Assembly (NCBI RefSeq): GCF_009696275.1 | Contig: NZ_VUMI01000041.1 | Location: 1-50,177, forward strand | Source of the DNA: Eisenbergiella porci | Lineage (GTDB): Bacteria; Bacillota; Clostridia; Lachnospirales; Lachnospiraceae | Length of the DNA stretch: 50,177 bases | Reading direction: 5' to 3' | Shown: positions 17,547 to 27,800 of the stretch, piece after piece | Layout of the letters: the number at the start of each line of letters is the position of its first letter | Numbering within the stretch: the first letter of the stretch is position 1 | Translations under genes and position numbers: made by a program | Notes under the pieces: generated by a model | The model's input: the letters and a program-made list of their open reading frames with translations, nothing else | Told to the model about the DNA's origin: nothing | The model's database searches: none

Positions 17547-19316
17547 TTACATCCTGTCAGGCGCCGAAAATCCCAGCAGATCAATACAAGTCTCCAGAAT
17601 CTCCTTCGTCAGCACCAGCAGTGCAATCAGTCCGGCCTTCTTCACCTCATCTTCTTCCGAAATAATCTTCGTTTCATGATAGAACCGGTTAAAGGCATTA
17701 GCCAGATCATAAATATACGCACAGATTTTATGGGGCGCGCATTCGGCGAATGCAGTTTCCATCATGGTATTGAATTTGGCGATTTCCATCATCAGCGCCT
17801 TTTCATCCGGGCTGATGGCAGGGGCAAGCTCCAGATTTTCAAGGCTGCCGCCCTGATCCTGGTATTTTGCCAGAATGGATTTGATACGCACGATGGTGTA
17901 AAGGATATACGGGCCGGTATCGCCTTCAAAGGAGGTGAAACGATCCACGTCGAAGCTGTAGTCCTTGGCGGCCTGGTTGGAAAGATCGCCGTATTTGATG
18001 GCGGCCAGTCCGACGATTTCCGCAATATTCCTCGCTTCTTCTTCCGGCATTTCCTGACGGCTTTCCACGATTTTGCGGAACATTTCCTCATCGATGTCAT
18101 GAATCAGGTTTTCCAGGCGCGGCACGCCGCCGTCCCTTGTCTTAAAGGGCTTCCCATCCTTGCCGTTTACCGTGCCGAAACCGATGTGCACCAGCTTTGT
18201 ATCGTCTCCCACAAGCTTCGTCTTGCGGGCGCAGCGGAATACCTGCTCAAAATGCATGGCCTGGCGTTTATCGGTGATATAAATCATGATATCAGGATTG
18301 TATTTCGTCACACGCTCGCTGATGGTGGCCAAATCCGTGGTGCTGTAGAGGGCGGCGCCGTCGGATTTTAAGATGATGCAGGGAGGGATTTCCTTCGTAT
18401 CGCTTTCTTCCTTCACATCAACCACAAGAGCGCCTTCGCTTTCGTATGCATAGCCGCCCTTCTTCATTTCCTCCACCATATCCGCAAGCAGATACTGTAC
18501 GGTAGATTCCCCATTCCAGAGATCGAATTCCACATTCAGCTTTTCATAATTGCGCTTCATATCCGCCACGGATACGCTGATGATATGATCCCACAGAGCG
18601 CGATGTCCCCTTACGCCGTTCTGCAGCTTAAATGTATTCTCCATGGCTTTTTCCTTATAAGCGGGATCCTCTTTGGATTTGCCGCTGGCCGTAGGATAAA
18701 TTTCCTCCAGCTCGGAAATGGTAAAGGGAGCCTCCTTGGGATATTCCCCGGTGAAGCTTTCGTCAAAATAAGGCAGCTCCGGCTTTCTCTCCTGCAGCTC
18801 CGTTATGATAAGCCCCATCTGCAGTCCCCAGTCTCCCAGGTGGATGTCTCCGATAACCTTGTAGCCTGCATAACGGGCAATTCTCTTGACGCTTTCCCCG
18901 ATTACCGCGGAACGAAGATGTCCCACATGGAGGGGCTTTGCCACATTCGGTCCGCCGTAATCCACGATAACGGTCTTTTCTTCCTCAGGAGTTTCCAGGC
19001 CGAATTTATCCGCCGCTTCCATCCCTTTAAGGTAGTCACATAAAAATACGTCGGAAACCTTCAGGTTCAGAAAGCCCGGCGCCACCGCGTTCACTTCTGA
19101 AAATACGGCGCTGTCCTTCAGCTTTTCGGCCACCTCGCCGGCTATCATAATCGGCGCTTTGCGATATTTCTTGGCGCCTGCCATAGCGCCGTTGCACTGG
19201 TATTCACAAAGGTCCGGACGGTTGGAAAGGCTTACCTTTCCCAGTTCCTCGTCATAGCCGGCCTCCGCAAACGCCTTTCTCATTTCCTCTGAAATGGCAT
19301 CCAAAATCTTTTTCAT
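17547..19316 (-). CDS. argS: Arginyl-tRNA synthetase
   Basis: A 589-residue class I aminoacyl-tRNA synthetase that charges tRNA-Arg with arginine. It shows the ArgRS N-terminal additional domain (up to about residue 100, NRPDLCEYQCNGAMAGAKK). The HIGH motif appears as HVGH in PLHVGHLRSAVIGES, and the degenerate KMSKS region as GTVNGKDGKPFKTRDGG. The C-terminal anticodon-binding helical domain ends with LLGFSAPDRM. Length is normal and the frame is intact. I chose ATG 19316, preceded by GAGGAG; six upstream codons are open but lack a site. It is a stand-alone leftward gene. Its upstream region carries the palindrome at 19347-19369 and a degenerate tandem array. Confidence 0.98.
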   Translation of the reverse strand: MKKILDAISEEMRKAFAEAGYDEELGKVSLSNRPDLCEYQCNGAMAGAKKYRKAPIMIAGEVAEKLKDSAVFSEVNAVAPGFLNLKVSDVFLCDYLKGMEAADKFGLETPEEEKTVIVDYGGPNVAKPLHVGHLRSAVIGESVKRIARYAGYKVIGDIHLGDWGLQMGLIITELQERKPELPYFDESFTGEYPKEAPFTISELEEIYPTASGKSKEDPAYKEKAMENTFKLQNGVRGHRALWDHIISVSVADMKRNYEKLNVEFDLWNGESTVQYLLADMVEEMKKGGYAYESEGALVVDVKEESDTKEIPPCIILKSDGAALYSTTDLATISERVTKYNPDIMIYITDKRQAMHFEQVFRCARKTKLVGDDTKLVHIGFGTVNGKDGKPFKTRDGGVPRLENLIHDIDEEMFRKIVESRQEMPEEEARNIAEIVGLAAIKYGDLSNQAAKDYSFDVDRFTSFEGDTGPYILYTIVRIKSILAKYQDQGGSLENLELAPAISPDEKALMMEIAKFNTMMETAFAECAPHKICAYIYDLANAFNRFYHETKIISEEDEVKKAGLIALLVLTKEILETCIDLLGFSAPDRM

Positions 19317-19346
19317 GGCTGATCTCCTCTGCACATTTATCTTTGC

Positions 19347-19369
19347 AACTGTTCCGCTTCTTCACAGTT
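19347..19369 (-). repeat. Dispersed 23-bp palindrome, copy 2 (AACTGT-N11-ACAGTT)
   Basis: On the minus strand AACTGT and ACAGTT flank an 11-nt loop, and the stem extends outward by one more base pair on each side (19345-19371 gives GCAACTGT/ACAGTTGC). It matches the copy at 33085-33107 in 20 of 23 positions, loop included. Both lie in gene upstream regions. Confidence 0.65.
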
Positions 19370-19385
19370 GCTTTTCATTTTAATA

Positions 19386-19521
19386 ATAGCCCAGACACCT
19401 GAACCGCTGCATTTTCATAGTAATTCAGACACTGAATCTTTACTCTTTTCCATAGCAGCCCATGCACCTGATCCTTGACTTCTTCTAAAACAGCTCAGGA
19501 ACCCGATCCTTTGCTTCTTTC
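19386..19521. repeat. Degenerate tandem array, about four units of about 35 bp
   Basis: Four consecutive units begin near 19386, 19419, 19454 and 19491. Each follows the pattern AGYYCAGRCACCTGATCCTTKRCTTCTT with substitutions and 1-3 bp indels. The last unit overlaps the 3' end of queH and encodes its Lys-Gly-Ser-Gly-Ser tail; the others lie between queH and argS. The units are degenerate enough to be old. The function is unknown. Confidence 0.65.
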
Positions 19522-20151
19522 ACGCTCCGCCTTTGAAAAAACACACCCGCAGTAGTCCTGGCGGTACAATCCGTATTTTTCCGAAAGCTCCACGGAGCGT
19601 TTATATCCGTTCTTTTTCTTGAAATCCGAGGGAAGGAAGGCGACGCCGTACTCTTCTGCCAATCTGTTTCCAATCTCATTGAGCTTGTCCGCATTTTTTA
19701 AAGGACTGATGGTAAGGGTGGTTGTAAAATAGTCAAAGCCCTGCTCTCTGGCAATCCGTGCAGCCTCCCGCAGGCGGATTTCATAACACTTAAAGCAGCG
19801 CTCCCCGCCCTCCGGCACCAGCTCCAGGCCTTTTGCCGCCGCGAAAAAACGCTCCGGATCGTAACGGCCCTCTTCCGACAGAATACGGTTTTTGCAGTCT
19901 CCGTCCGCTTCTTCATTCATTTCCCGAATCAGGCGCTTCTGTTCCGCCGCGCGCTTTTCATATTCCTCACGCTCCGTAATATTGGGATTATAGTACAGGA
20001 CGGTGATGTCGAAATATTGTCTTAAATATTCCAGCACATAGCTGCTGCAGGGGGCGCAGCAGCTGTGCAGAAGAAGCTTTTTTTTCGATTCTTTTTCCGG
20101 AAGCTGCCAGAGGAGCTCATCCAGCTGCTTCTGATAATTTACTTTATTCAT
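19495..20151 (-). CDS. queH: Epoxyqueuosine reductase QueH
   Basis: A 218-residue iron-sulfur enzyme that converts epoxyqueuosine to queuosine in tRNA, the non-orthologous alternative to the cobalamin enzyme QueG. Diagnostic cysteines are in place: HSCCAPCSSYV (C31, C32, C35), ERCFKCYEIR (C119, C122) and YRQDYCGCVFS (C201, C203). TLTISPLKN is also typical. It is the gene after carB on the same strand, 10 bp away, and may be co-transcribed with it. The last residues (SKGSGS) are encoded inside a degenerate tandem repeat, suggesting the natural stop was changed by repeat expansion (inference). Confidence 0.95.
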   Translation of the reverse strand: MNKVNYQKQLDELLWQLPEKESKKKLLLHSCCAPCSSYVLEYLRQYFDITVLYYNPNITEREEYEKRAAEQKRLIREMNEEADGDCKNRILSEEGRYDPERFFAAAKGLELVPEGGERCFKCYEIRLREAARIAREQGFDYFTTTLTISPLKNADKLNEIGNRLAEEYGVAFLPSDFKKKNGYKRSVELSEKYGLYRQDYCGCVFSKAERERSKGSGS

Positions 20152-20161
20152 TTCACCTGTT

Positions 20162-23100
20162 TTATAGTTTTGCGATATCTATCAACGATAATTCATTGCT
20201 CTTTGTTTCCAGGCTTCCCACAAGCGCCCTTGCGGTATCCAGGCTGGTCAGGCAGTTGACGCCCGTTTCTATGGCGGTTCTTCTGATCAGGAAGCCGTCC
20301 CTGGATTTATCCCGGCCCTGGGTGGGCGTGTCGATAACCAGGTCGATTCGGTGTCCAAGGATAAGGTCCATCACCGTAGGGGATTCCTGGTTGATCTTAT
20401 TGACCTGACGGGCCTTGACGCCGGCTTCTCTCAGCGCCGCGGCAGTGCTTCTGGTGGCGTAGATGATGTAGCCCAGCTTTTCAAAACGGCGGGCGATTTC
20501 GATTGCCTCTCCCTTGTCCGCATCCTTTACCGTAATAATCATCTGCTTATGCCTGGGCAGATCCACGCCCGCGCCCAGGAAGGCTTTGTAAAGCGCTTCG
20601 TTAAAGGTTTTGGCAATGCCAAGGCATTCGCCTGTGGATTTCATTTCCGGCCCAAGGCTGATTTCCGCGCCACGGATTTTTTCAAAGGAGAATACGGGCA
20701 TCTTGATTGCCACATAGCCCGCCGACCGCTGGAGCCCGGGTTCATAGCCCAGGTCACGGATTTTCTTGCCAATAATGACCTCGGTAGTCAGATCCACGAT
20801 GGGAATTCCCGTCACCTTGCTGATATAGGGCACCGTCCTGGAAGAACGGGGATTCACTTCAATCACGTAAACATCTTCGCCCACCACGATGAACTGGATG
20901 TTAATCAGGCCGATTACATGAAGGGATTTTGCCAGCCTTCTTGTATATTCGGCAATAGTGGCTTTTACCTTTTCACTGATGGTCTGGGCCGGGTATACGG
21001 AAATACTGTCGCCGGAGTGGACGCCTGCGCGTTCGATATGCTCCATGATGCCGGGGATCAGGATGTCGGTGCCGTCGCAGACCGCATCCACCTCCAGCTC
21101 CTTGCCCTGCAGATACTTATCCACAAGGATGGGATGATCCTGGGCAATCCGGTTGATGATTTCCATAAATTCTTCAATTTCCGTATCGGAAATGGCAATC
21201 TGCATGCCCTGTCCGCCCAGTACATAGGAAGGGCGCACCAGAACCGGATAGCCCAGCTTGTTGGCAACAGCCTTGGCTTCCTCCGCCGTATACACGGTAC
21301 CCCCGGAGGGCCTGGGGATTTCGCATTCCTCCAGGATCTTGTCAAACAGCTCCCTGTCCTCTGCGGCGTCCACATTTTCCGCGCTGGTTCCCAGAATGGG
21401 CACTCCCATTTTCATCAGGCTTTCCGTGAGCTTGATGGCGGTCTGTCCGCCGAACTGCACCACCGCGCCGTCGGGATGCTCGATGTTTACCACATTTTCC
21501 ACATCCTCCGGTGTGAGGGGTTCAAAATACAGCTTGTCCGCAATATCGAAGTCGGTGCTGACCGTCTCCGGGTTGTTGTTGATAATCACGGTTTCATAGC
21601 CTTCCCTGGAAAAAGCCCAGGTGGCATGTACGGAGCAGTAATCGAACTCGATGCCCTGTCCGATTCGTATCGGGCCGGAGCCCAGGACCAGGACCTTTTT
21701 CAGGGGCTTTGTTTCCACCGCTTCATTTTCCCCGCCGTAAACGGAATAGTAGTAGGGTGTGCTGGCTGCAAATTCCGCGGCGCAGGTATCCACCATTTTA
21801 TAGGAAGCGACGATGCCGTTGTCATAGCGCAGCTGCTTGATTTCGGCTTCCGGCAGGCCGGTGAGGCGGCTGATTACATTATCCGGGAATTCAATGCGCT
21901 TCGCTTCGCGCAGCAGCTGTACCGTGAGCGGCTGCGTTTGAAGGGCCTGCTCCATTTCCACAAGTATGGCTATTTTATCGATGAACCAGTGATCCACCAT
22001 GGTGATTTCATGAATCGTATCATAGTCGATACCCTTGCGGATGGCTTCGGCAATGACATAAATTCTCTGATCATCCACTTTTTTCAGGCGTTCCTTCAGC
22101 TCTTCCGCCGTAAGCTCTGAAAAATCATAGCTCAGCAGGCAGTCCACATGCTGTTCCAGGGAACGAATGGCCTTCATCAGGGCGCCTTCAAAGTTATTTG
22201 CAATACTCATAACCTCTCCGGTCGCCTTCATCTGGGTGGTCAGCGTCCTTTTTGCCGTAATAAACTTATCAAAGGGCAGACGGGGCAGCTTCACCACACA
22301 GTAGTCCAGTGCGGGTTCAAAGCTTGCGTAGGTCTTTCCGGTAATTGCGTTTTTGATTTCATCCAGCGTGTAGCCCAGGGCGATCTTGGCCGCCACCTTG
22401 GCGATAGGATAACCGGTAGCCTTGCTTGCCAGCGCGGAAGAACGGCTGACACGGGGGTTGACCTCGATCACGCAGTATTCAAAGCTCACAGGATGCAGGG
22501 CAAACTGGACGTTGCAGCCACCTGTGATCTGCAGCTCATCAATAATATTCAAAGCGGCGCTTCTGAGCATCTGGTATTCCTTGTCGCTCAGGGTCTGGGA
22601 AGGGGCGACAACGATACTGTCGCCGGTATGCACGCCTACCGGATCGATGTTTTCCATGTTGCAGACGGTGATGCAGTTTCCGGCGCTGTCACGCATTACC
22701 TCGTATTCGATTTCCTTCCAGCCGGCAATGCAGCGTTCCACTAAAACCTCGCCCACGCGGGAAAGCCGCAGGCCGTTTGCCAGAATCTCTTCCAGCTCCA
22801 TCTGGCTGTGGGCGATGCCGCCGCCGGAACCGCCCAGGGTATAGGCCGGGCGAAGCACTACGGGATAGCCGATTTTCCTGGCAAAAGCCACGCCGTCTTC
22901 GATATTTCTTACCACCAGGGAGGGAGCGCAGGGCTCACCGATTTTTTCCATGGTGTCCTTGAATTCCTGTCTGTCCTCCGCCTTGCGGATGGTCTGGGAG
23001 GTGGTGCCCAGCAGCTTCACATTGTGAGCCGCCAGGAAGCCGGATTCGTCCAGTTCCATTCCCAGATTCAGGCCGGCCTGGCCGCCCAGTGTGGGAAGAA

Positions 23101-23356
23101 GGCTGTCCGGCTTTTCTTTTTCAATGAGCTGTTCCAGAACTTTTACGGTCAGAGGCTCGATATAAACCCTGTCCGCGATATCCCTGTCCGTCATGATGGT
23201 TGCGGGGTTGGAGTTGACAAGCACCACCTCTACGCCCTCTTCCTTCAGGGAACGGCAGGCCTGAGTGCCTGCATAGTCAAATTCAGCGGCCTGGCCGATA
23301 ACGATAGGGCCGGAACCGATGACCATTACTTTTTTTACATTAGGATCCTTTGGCAT
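20162..23356 (-). CDS. carB: Carbamoyl-phosphate synthase large subunit
   Basis: A 1,064-residue synthetase subunit making carbamoyl phosphate from bicarbonate, ammonia and two ATP, for arginine and pyrimidine synthesis. Both homologous ATP-grasp halves are complete: the N-terminal half begins [20 protein letters not shown] and the second [20 protein letters not shown] near residue 555. The oligomerisation segment and the C-terminal MGS-like allosteric domain (about 940-1064, ending LSLIDIAKL) are also present. The start is fixed by GGAGG at the end of carA; the carA stop and carB start are separated by one base (TAAGATG), so they are translationally coupled. No frame damage is visible. Confidence 0.98.
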   Translation of the reverse strand: MPKDPNVKKVMVIGSGPIVIGQAAEFDYAGTQACRSLKEEGVEVVLVNSNPATIMTDRDIADRVYIEPLTVKVLEQLIEKEKPDSLLPTLGGQAGLNLGMELDESGFLAAHNVKLLGTTSQTIRKAEDRQEFKDTMEKIGEPCAPSLVVRNIEDGVAFARKIGYPVVLRPAYTLGGSGGGIAHSQMELEEILANGLRLSRVGEVLVERCIAGWKEIEYEVMRDSAGNCITVCNMENIDPVGVHTGDSIVVAPSQTLSDKEYQMLRSAALNIIDELQITGGCNVQFALHPVSFEYCVIEVNPRVSRSSALASKATGYPIAKVAAKIALGYTLDEIKNAITGKTYASFEPALDYCVVKLPRLPFDKFITAKRTLTTQMKATGEVMSIANNFEGALMKAIRSLEQHVDCLLSYDFSELTAEELKERLKKVDDQRIYVIAEAIRKGIDYDTIHEITMVDHWFIDKIAILVEMEQALQTQPLTVQLLREAKRIEFPDNVISRLTGLPEAEIKQLRYDNGIVASYKMVDTCAAEFAASTPYYYSVYGGENEAVETKPLKKVLVLGSGPIRIGQGIEFDYCSVHATWAFSREGYETVIINNNPETVSTDFDIADKLYFEPLTPEDVENVVNIEHPDGAVVQFGGQTAIKLTESLMKMGVPILGTSAENVDAAEDRELFDKILEECEIPRPSGGTVYTAEEAKAVANKLGYPVLVRPSYVLGGQGMQIAISDTEIEEFMEIINRIAQDHPILVDKYLQGKELEVDAVCDGTDILIPGIMEHIERAGVHSGDSISVYPAQTISEKVKATIAEYTRRLAKSLHVIGLINIQFIVVGEDVYVIEVNPRSSRTVPYISKVTGIPIVDLTTEVIIGKKIRDLGYEPGLQRSAGYVAIKMPVFSFEKIRGAEISLGPEMKSTGECLGIAKTFNEALYKAFLGAGVDLPRHKQMIITVKDADKGEAIEIARRFEKLGYIIYATRSTAAALREAGVKARQVNKINQESPTVMDLILGHRIDLVIDTPTQGRDKSRDGFLIRRTAIETGVNCLTSLDTARALVGSLETKSNELSLIDIAKL

Positions 23357-23357
23357 C

Positions 23358-24551
23358 TTACATTCCTCCATTCATCATCGTAAAAAACCGGTCAAACAGG
23401 TAGCCGGAATCCTGAGGCCCCGGGCAAGCCTCGGGATGGAACTGCACGGTGAAAATATTTTTTCCCGTATAGCTTAAGCCCTCGTTTGTTCCGTCGTTGA
23501 CATTGATAAAAGCAGGAACTGCCACTTTGCTGTCAAGCTTGTCCATATCCACAACATAGCCGTGGTTCTGGGAGGAGATATACACTCTTCCGGTGGACAG
23601 ATCCTTTACCGGATGGTTGCCGCCTCTGTGGCCGTATTTCATCTTAAAGGTATCGGCTCCCGTAGCCAGGGCCATGAGCTGGTGTCCCAGGCAGATGGCA
23701 AAGATCGGGATGTCCGTTTCATACAGCTTTCTGATTTCAGCGATGATGCTTTCACATTCTTTGGGGTCTCCGGGGCCGTTGGAAAGCATGATGCCGTCCG
23801 GCCGGTCCGCAATGATTTCCTCCGCGCTTGTAAGCGCCGGATACACGGTGACGTCGCAGCCTCTCATGGCGAGGGAGCGGGCGATGTTATCCTTGGCTCC
23901 CAGATCCAGCAGGGCCACCCTTTTTCCGGCTCCGCTCAGCTCTTTTACCAGGGAGGGCTTCTTTTCTTTCTTCCCGGAAAGGAAGTCTTCCTTATTAAAT
24001 ACGGCGCTTCCGGAAAGCGGGCCGTTATCAGCCAGATCCTTCACGCCCCTGATTTCGTATTTGGCCTCGCAGGTTACCTTTTCCACCACCTTGCCAGTGG
24101 TGTATTCTGCCAGCCGCGGCAGGATTTTTTCCAGGCAATAATCTGCGTTGGTGGTTATCATGCCGTTCATGGTTCCTTTTTCTCTCAGGATTTTCGTCAG
24201 CGCTCTGGTGTCAATGCCTGCAATTCCAGGCACGCCGTGTATCTCCAGGTATTCCTGAATCGTACAGTCGGAGCGGAAATTACTTGGCATTCTGGACAGT
24301 TCTCTTACGATAAAGCCGTCCGGCCAGGGTCTTCTTGATTCGCAATCTTCCCCGCATATGCCGTAATTACCAATCAGCGGGTACGTCATACATACGGCCT
24401 GTCCTGCATAAGAGGGATCTGTCAACACTTCCAGATAACCGGCCATCGACGTGTTAAATACGATTTCACTGATTATCTCTTTTTCAGCCCCGATATGAAT
24501 TCCTTTAAATACCGTGCCGTCTTCCAGTATCAAAAATGCCTTCATTTTCAT
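23358..24551 (-). CDS. carA: Carbamoyl-phosphate synthase small (glutaminase) subunit
   Basis: A 397-residue subunit that hydrolyses glutamine and channels ammonia to CarB. The CPSase small-chain N-terminal domain occupies residues 1-140 ([33 protein letters not shown]). The class I amidotransferase domain follows, with the Cys-His-Glu triad at C287 (AICLGHQ), H372 and E374 (FHPEACPG). I chose ATG 24551 because AAAGGA lies 7 nt upstream; an earlier in-frame ATG six codons up is less likely. Its own promoter (24579-24607) sits close by, downstream of a MITE-like element. Confidence 0.97.
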   Translation of the reverse strand: MKMKAFLILEDGTVFKGIHIGAEKEIISEIVFNTSMAGYLEVLTDPSYAGQAVCMTYPLIGNYGICGEDCESRRPWPDGFIVRELSRMPSNFRSDCTIQEYLEIHGVPGIAGIDTRALTKILREKGTMNGMITTNADYCLEKILPRLAEYTTGKVVEKVTCEAKYEIRGVKDLADNGPLSGSAVFNKEDFLSGKKEKKPSLVKELSGAGKRVALLDLGAKDNIARSLAMRGCDVTVYPALTSAEEIIADRPDGIMLSNGPGDPKECESIIAEIRKLYETDIPIFAICLGHQLMALATGADTFKMKYGHRGGNHPVKDLSTGRVYISSQNHGYVVDMDKLDSKVAVPAFINVNDGTNEGLSYTGKNIFTVQFHPEACPGPQDSGYLFDRFFTMMNGGM

Positions 24552-24578
24552 CTGCACATCCTTTCCCATAATCGATTA

Positions 24579-24607
24579 ATTGTATCACAAATGCAAAAGA
24601 CGGGCAA
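24579..24607 (-). promoter_or_regulatory. Probable promoter of carA-carB
   Basis: On the minus strand -35 TTGCCC (24602-24607) and -10 TACAAT (24579-24584) are 17 bp apart. The start site would lie about 20-25 nt upstream of the carA start, leaving almost no leader and so no room for attenuation. Confidence 0.65.
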
Positions 24608-24635
24608 TCATTTTATTTTTCCGGCAGATAAAAAA

Positions 24636-24774
24636 AGTAACAGTTCAGCCTTCGGCCGAACTGTTACTGCATCCGCCCATGATAAGTCGCCTTCGGCGAG
24701 GGGCGGATGCCTGCTGCCACTACGTTTTCTCACGGTTTGCGCAGTGAATGCGCAAACCTGCCTGAACTGTTACT
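24636..24774. mobile_element. 139-bp MITE-like palindromic element
   Basis: The segment is bounded by 11-bp inverted repeats, AGTAACAGTTC (24636-24646) and GAACTGTTACT (24764-24774), with a third copy of the repeat at 24658-24668. It contains three hairpins. The first is the end repeat with its internal copy. The second is a 10-bp stem GCATCCGCCC/GGGCGGATGC with an inner TCGCC/GGCGA stem. The third is a 10-bp stem GGTTTGCGCA/TGCGCAAACC. It encodes no protein. On the minus strand the hairpin at 24636-24668 is followed by T6, so it could also terminate transcription coming from purL. It lies between purL and the carA promoter. Confidence 0.75.
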
Positions 24775-24779
24775 AAAGA

Positions 24780-24807
24780 AATCCCACAGCAGCAGCCGTG
24801 GGATTTC
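24780..24807 (-). terminator. Terminator of purL
   Basis: AAATCCCAC and GTGGGATTT form a 9-bp stem, followed on the minus strand by TTTCTTT. It lies 14 bp downstream of the purL stop and directly abuts the MITE-like element. Confidence 0.8.
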
Positions 24808-24820
24808 AAAATACATCTGT

Positions 24821-27800
24821 TTATTTAAAGTAAGCTACGCCTGATTCAAAAATCTTCAGATCCTGTTCGCCATAAATATTAATGGCTACGCTGTCGCCTC
24901 TTCTTTCCACATGGGCCATCTTTCCGAGGATACGGCCGTCGGGGGAGGTAATGCCCTCAATAGCGGCATAGGAGCCGTTTACATTCCACTCCTCATCCAT
25001 GGAAATATTGCCTTCCGGATCGGCGTACTGGGTTGCCACCTGGCCGTTTTCAAAGAGTCTGCGGATCCAGTCTTCGCTTGCCACGAAGCGGCCTTCGCCA
25101 TGGGAGGCCGGGGTTACATAGGTCTTGCCCAGCTGCGCGCCTGCCAGCCAGGGTGATTTGTTGGAAACCACCTTGGTGTATACCATCTTGGAAATGTGGC
25201 GGTTGACGGTGTTGAAGGTCAGGGTCGGGGAATCCACCGTCTGTCCGGCAATTTCACCGAAGGGCACAAGCCCCAGCTTGATCAGGGCCTGGAAGCCGTT
25301 GCAGATTCCAAGGCAGAGACCGTCGCGTTCGTTCACCAGCTTCATGACCGCTTCCTTAATCTTCGCATTCTGGAAAGCGGTGGCAAAGAATTTGGCGCTG
25401 CCGTCAGGTTCGTCGCCTGCGGAGAAGCCGCCGGGGAACATGATGATCTGGGCTTCATTGATGGCTTTTTCAAATTCTCCCACGGAATCCCTGATGTCTT
25501 CGGCGCTCAGGTTCTTAAATACCTTGGTCACCACGCTGGCGCCGGCGCGTTCAAAGGCTCTGGCGCTGTCGTATTCACAGTTGGTTCCCGGGAATACGGG
25601 GATGAATACGGTGGGCTTTGTCACCTTGTTTTTGCAAATATAGATGCTGTCAGCCTGATACAGACCGGTATTTACAGGATCTGTTTCCTGGCTTGCCCTG
25701 GTGGGGAATACTTTTTCCAGGGTTCCCTTCCATGCAGCAAGCATGTCGTCCAGAGCGATCTTCACCTCTCCGAAGGTAACGGCAGGCTCTTTGGTAATCG
25801 TACCGATCAGTTCGTAAGCGGTGTCAATCAGGTTGAATTTATCAGCGGGGACTTCCGCGATAATGTCGCCCAGGGAGTTTTCAAACAGCTCCTTCAGATC
25901 CGCTTCCTCGCTCAGCTCCACGCCCAGATGATTGCCGAAGGCCATCTTGGGAAGCGCTGCCGCGGCGCCCTTGCTGTCAAGGGCATAGGCGGAAACGATC
26001 ACGCCGTCGCGGATCATTTCGCTGATCCTGTCATAGAGTTCCATAACGCTTTCATAAACAGGAATGTCAAAATCATCTCTTTCCAGGCAGAAACGGACTA
26101 TTTTGCTGCCGGGGGTCTTAAATTCCGGAGTGATAATATTCTTTTCTTTAGCCACATCCACTGCAAAGGACACCAGTGTGGGCGGTACGTCGATATCGTT
26201 GAAGGTTCCCGACATGGAATCCTTGCCGCCGATGGAAGGAAGGCCGTAGCCTACCTGTGCGTCAAAAGCGCCCAGCAGCGCCGCGAAGGGCTGGCTCCAT
26301 CTTTCCGGATCCTCTGTCATCCTGCGGAAATACTCCTGGAAGGTGAAACGGATCTTATGGAAATCTCCGCCTGCAGCCACGATTTTCGCCATGGATTCCG
26401 TTACCGCGTAGATTGCGCCGTGGTAAGGGCTCCAGGAGGACAGGTAGGGATCAAAGCCGTAGCTCATCATGGTCACGGTATCGGTCTTTCCCTTCAGTAC
26501 CGGCAGCTTGGCCACCATGGCCTGGGTTTCCGTCAGCTGGTATTTGCCGCCGTAGGGCATCAGCACGCTGCCTGCGCCGATGGAGGAGTCGAACATTTCA
26601 ACCAGCCCCTTCTGGGAGCATACATTCAGGTTGGAAAGCAGGGTCAGCCATGCTTTCTTTACGTCGCCCGCCTCCAGCGCTTCTCCTGCCTCGGGCACCG
26701 CATATTTGTCAAAATAGCTGCTTCCTTCCGCCGGGATATCCACATAAACATTGGTTTCCTGATGCGCGCCGTTGGTATCCAGGAAGGCTCTTGAAATATT
26801 TACTATCTCTTTGCCTCTCCAGGTAAGAACCAGGCGGGGTTCCTTCGTAACCACAGCCACGCTTACGGCTTCCAGGTTTTCTTCCACGGCATAGCCTAAG
26901 AAGGTATCCACATCTTCGGGAGCCACTACCACGGCCATTCTTTCCTGGGATTCGGAAATAGCAAGCTCAGTGCCGTCCAGGCCCGCGTATTTCTTGGGCA
27001 CCTTGTCCAGATCCACGCGAAGGCCGTCAGCCAGCTCGCCGATGGCAACGGATACGCCGCCTGCGCCGAAGTCGTTGCATTTCTTTATCAGCCTGCTGAC
27101 CTCTGCCCTGCGGAACAGTCTCTGTATTTTACGTTCTGTGGGAGCATTGCCCTTCTGCACCTCAGCGCCGCAGGTTTCAATGCTTTCCTCCGTATGTACC
27201 TTGGAGGATCCGGTTGCGCCGCCGCAGCCGTCCCTGCCGGTGCGTCCGCCCAGGAGGATGATGATATCGCCGGGGTCGGAGGTTTCACGGATGACATTTT
27301 TTCTGGGGGCAGCGCCCATGACAGCGCCGATTTCCATACGCTTCGCCACATAGTTGGGATGATAAATTTCCTTTACATAGCCGGTAGCCAGGCCGATCTG
27401 GTTGCCGTAGGAGGAATAGCCGTCGGCTGCGCCGCGCACCAGTTTTTTCTGGGACAGCTTGCCCTTCAGGGTATCCGCAACAGGAACCGTAGGGTCGGCT
27501 GCGCCGGTCACACGCATGGCCTGGTATACATAGCCGCGTCCGGAAAGGGGATCGCGGATGGCGCCGCCCAGGCAGGTGGCCGCACCGCCGAAGGGTTCGA
27601 TTTCGGTCGGATGGTTATGCGTTTCATTCTTGAAGAAAACAAGCCATTCCTCGGTCACCGGGCCGTCGCCGTAATCCATCTCCACGGGCACGATGACGGA
27701 GCAGGCGTTGATTTCATCGGATTCCTCCATATCCTGGAGCTTTCCTTCTTTTTTCAGCTTGCGCATTCCCATGAGGGCCAGATCCATAAGGCAGATGAAC

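Noticed and set aside
19386-19521. CRISPR array
   Set aside because: Units are contiguous and degenerate with no unique spacers, and no cas genes are present in the window.
20351-22120. A 589-codon plus-strand frame opposite carB
   Set aside because: It is antisense to highly conserved carB, has no ribosome site or family resemblance and is His/Phe/Gly-rich as expected for a complement of GC-ending codons.
24636-24774. Attenuator or riboswitch controlling carA
   Set aside because: The best carA promoter lies downstream of the element at 24579-24607, so the element would not be in the carA transcript from that promoter. Terminal inverted repeats fit a MITE better.
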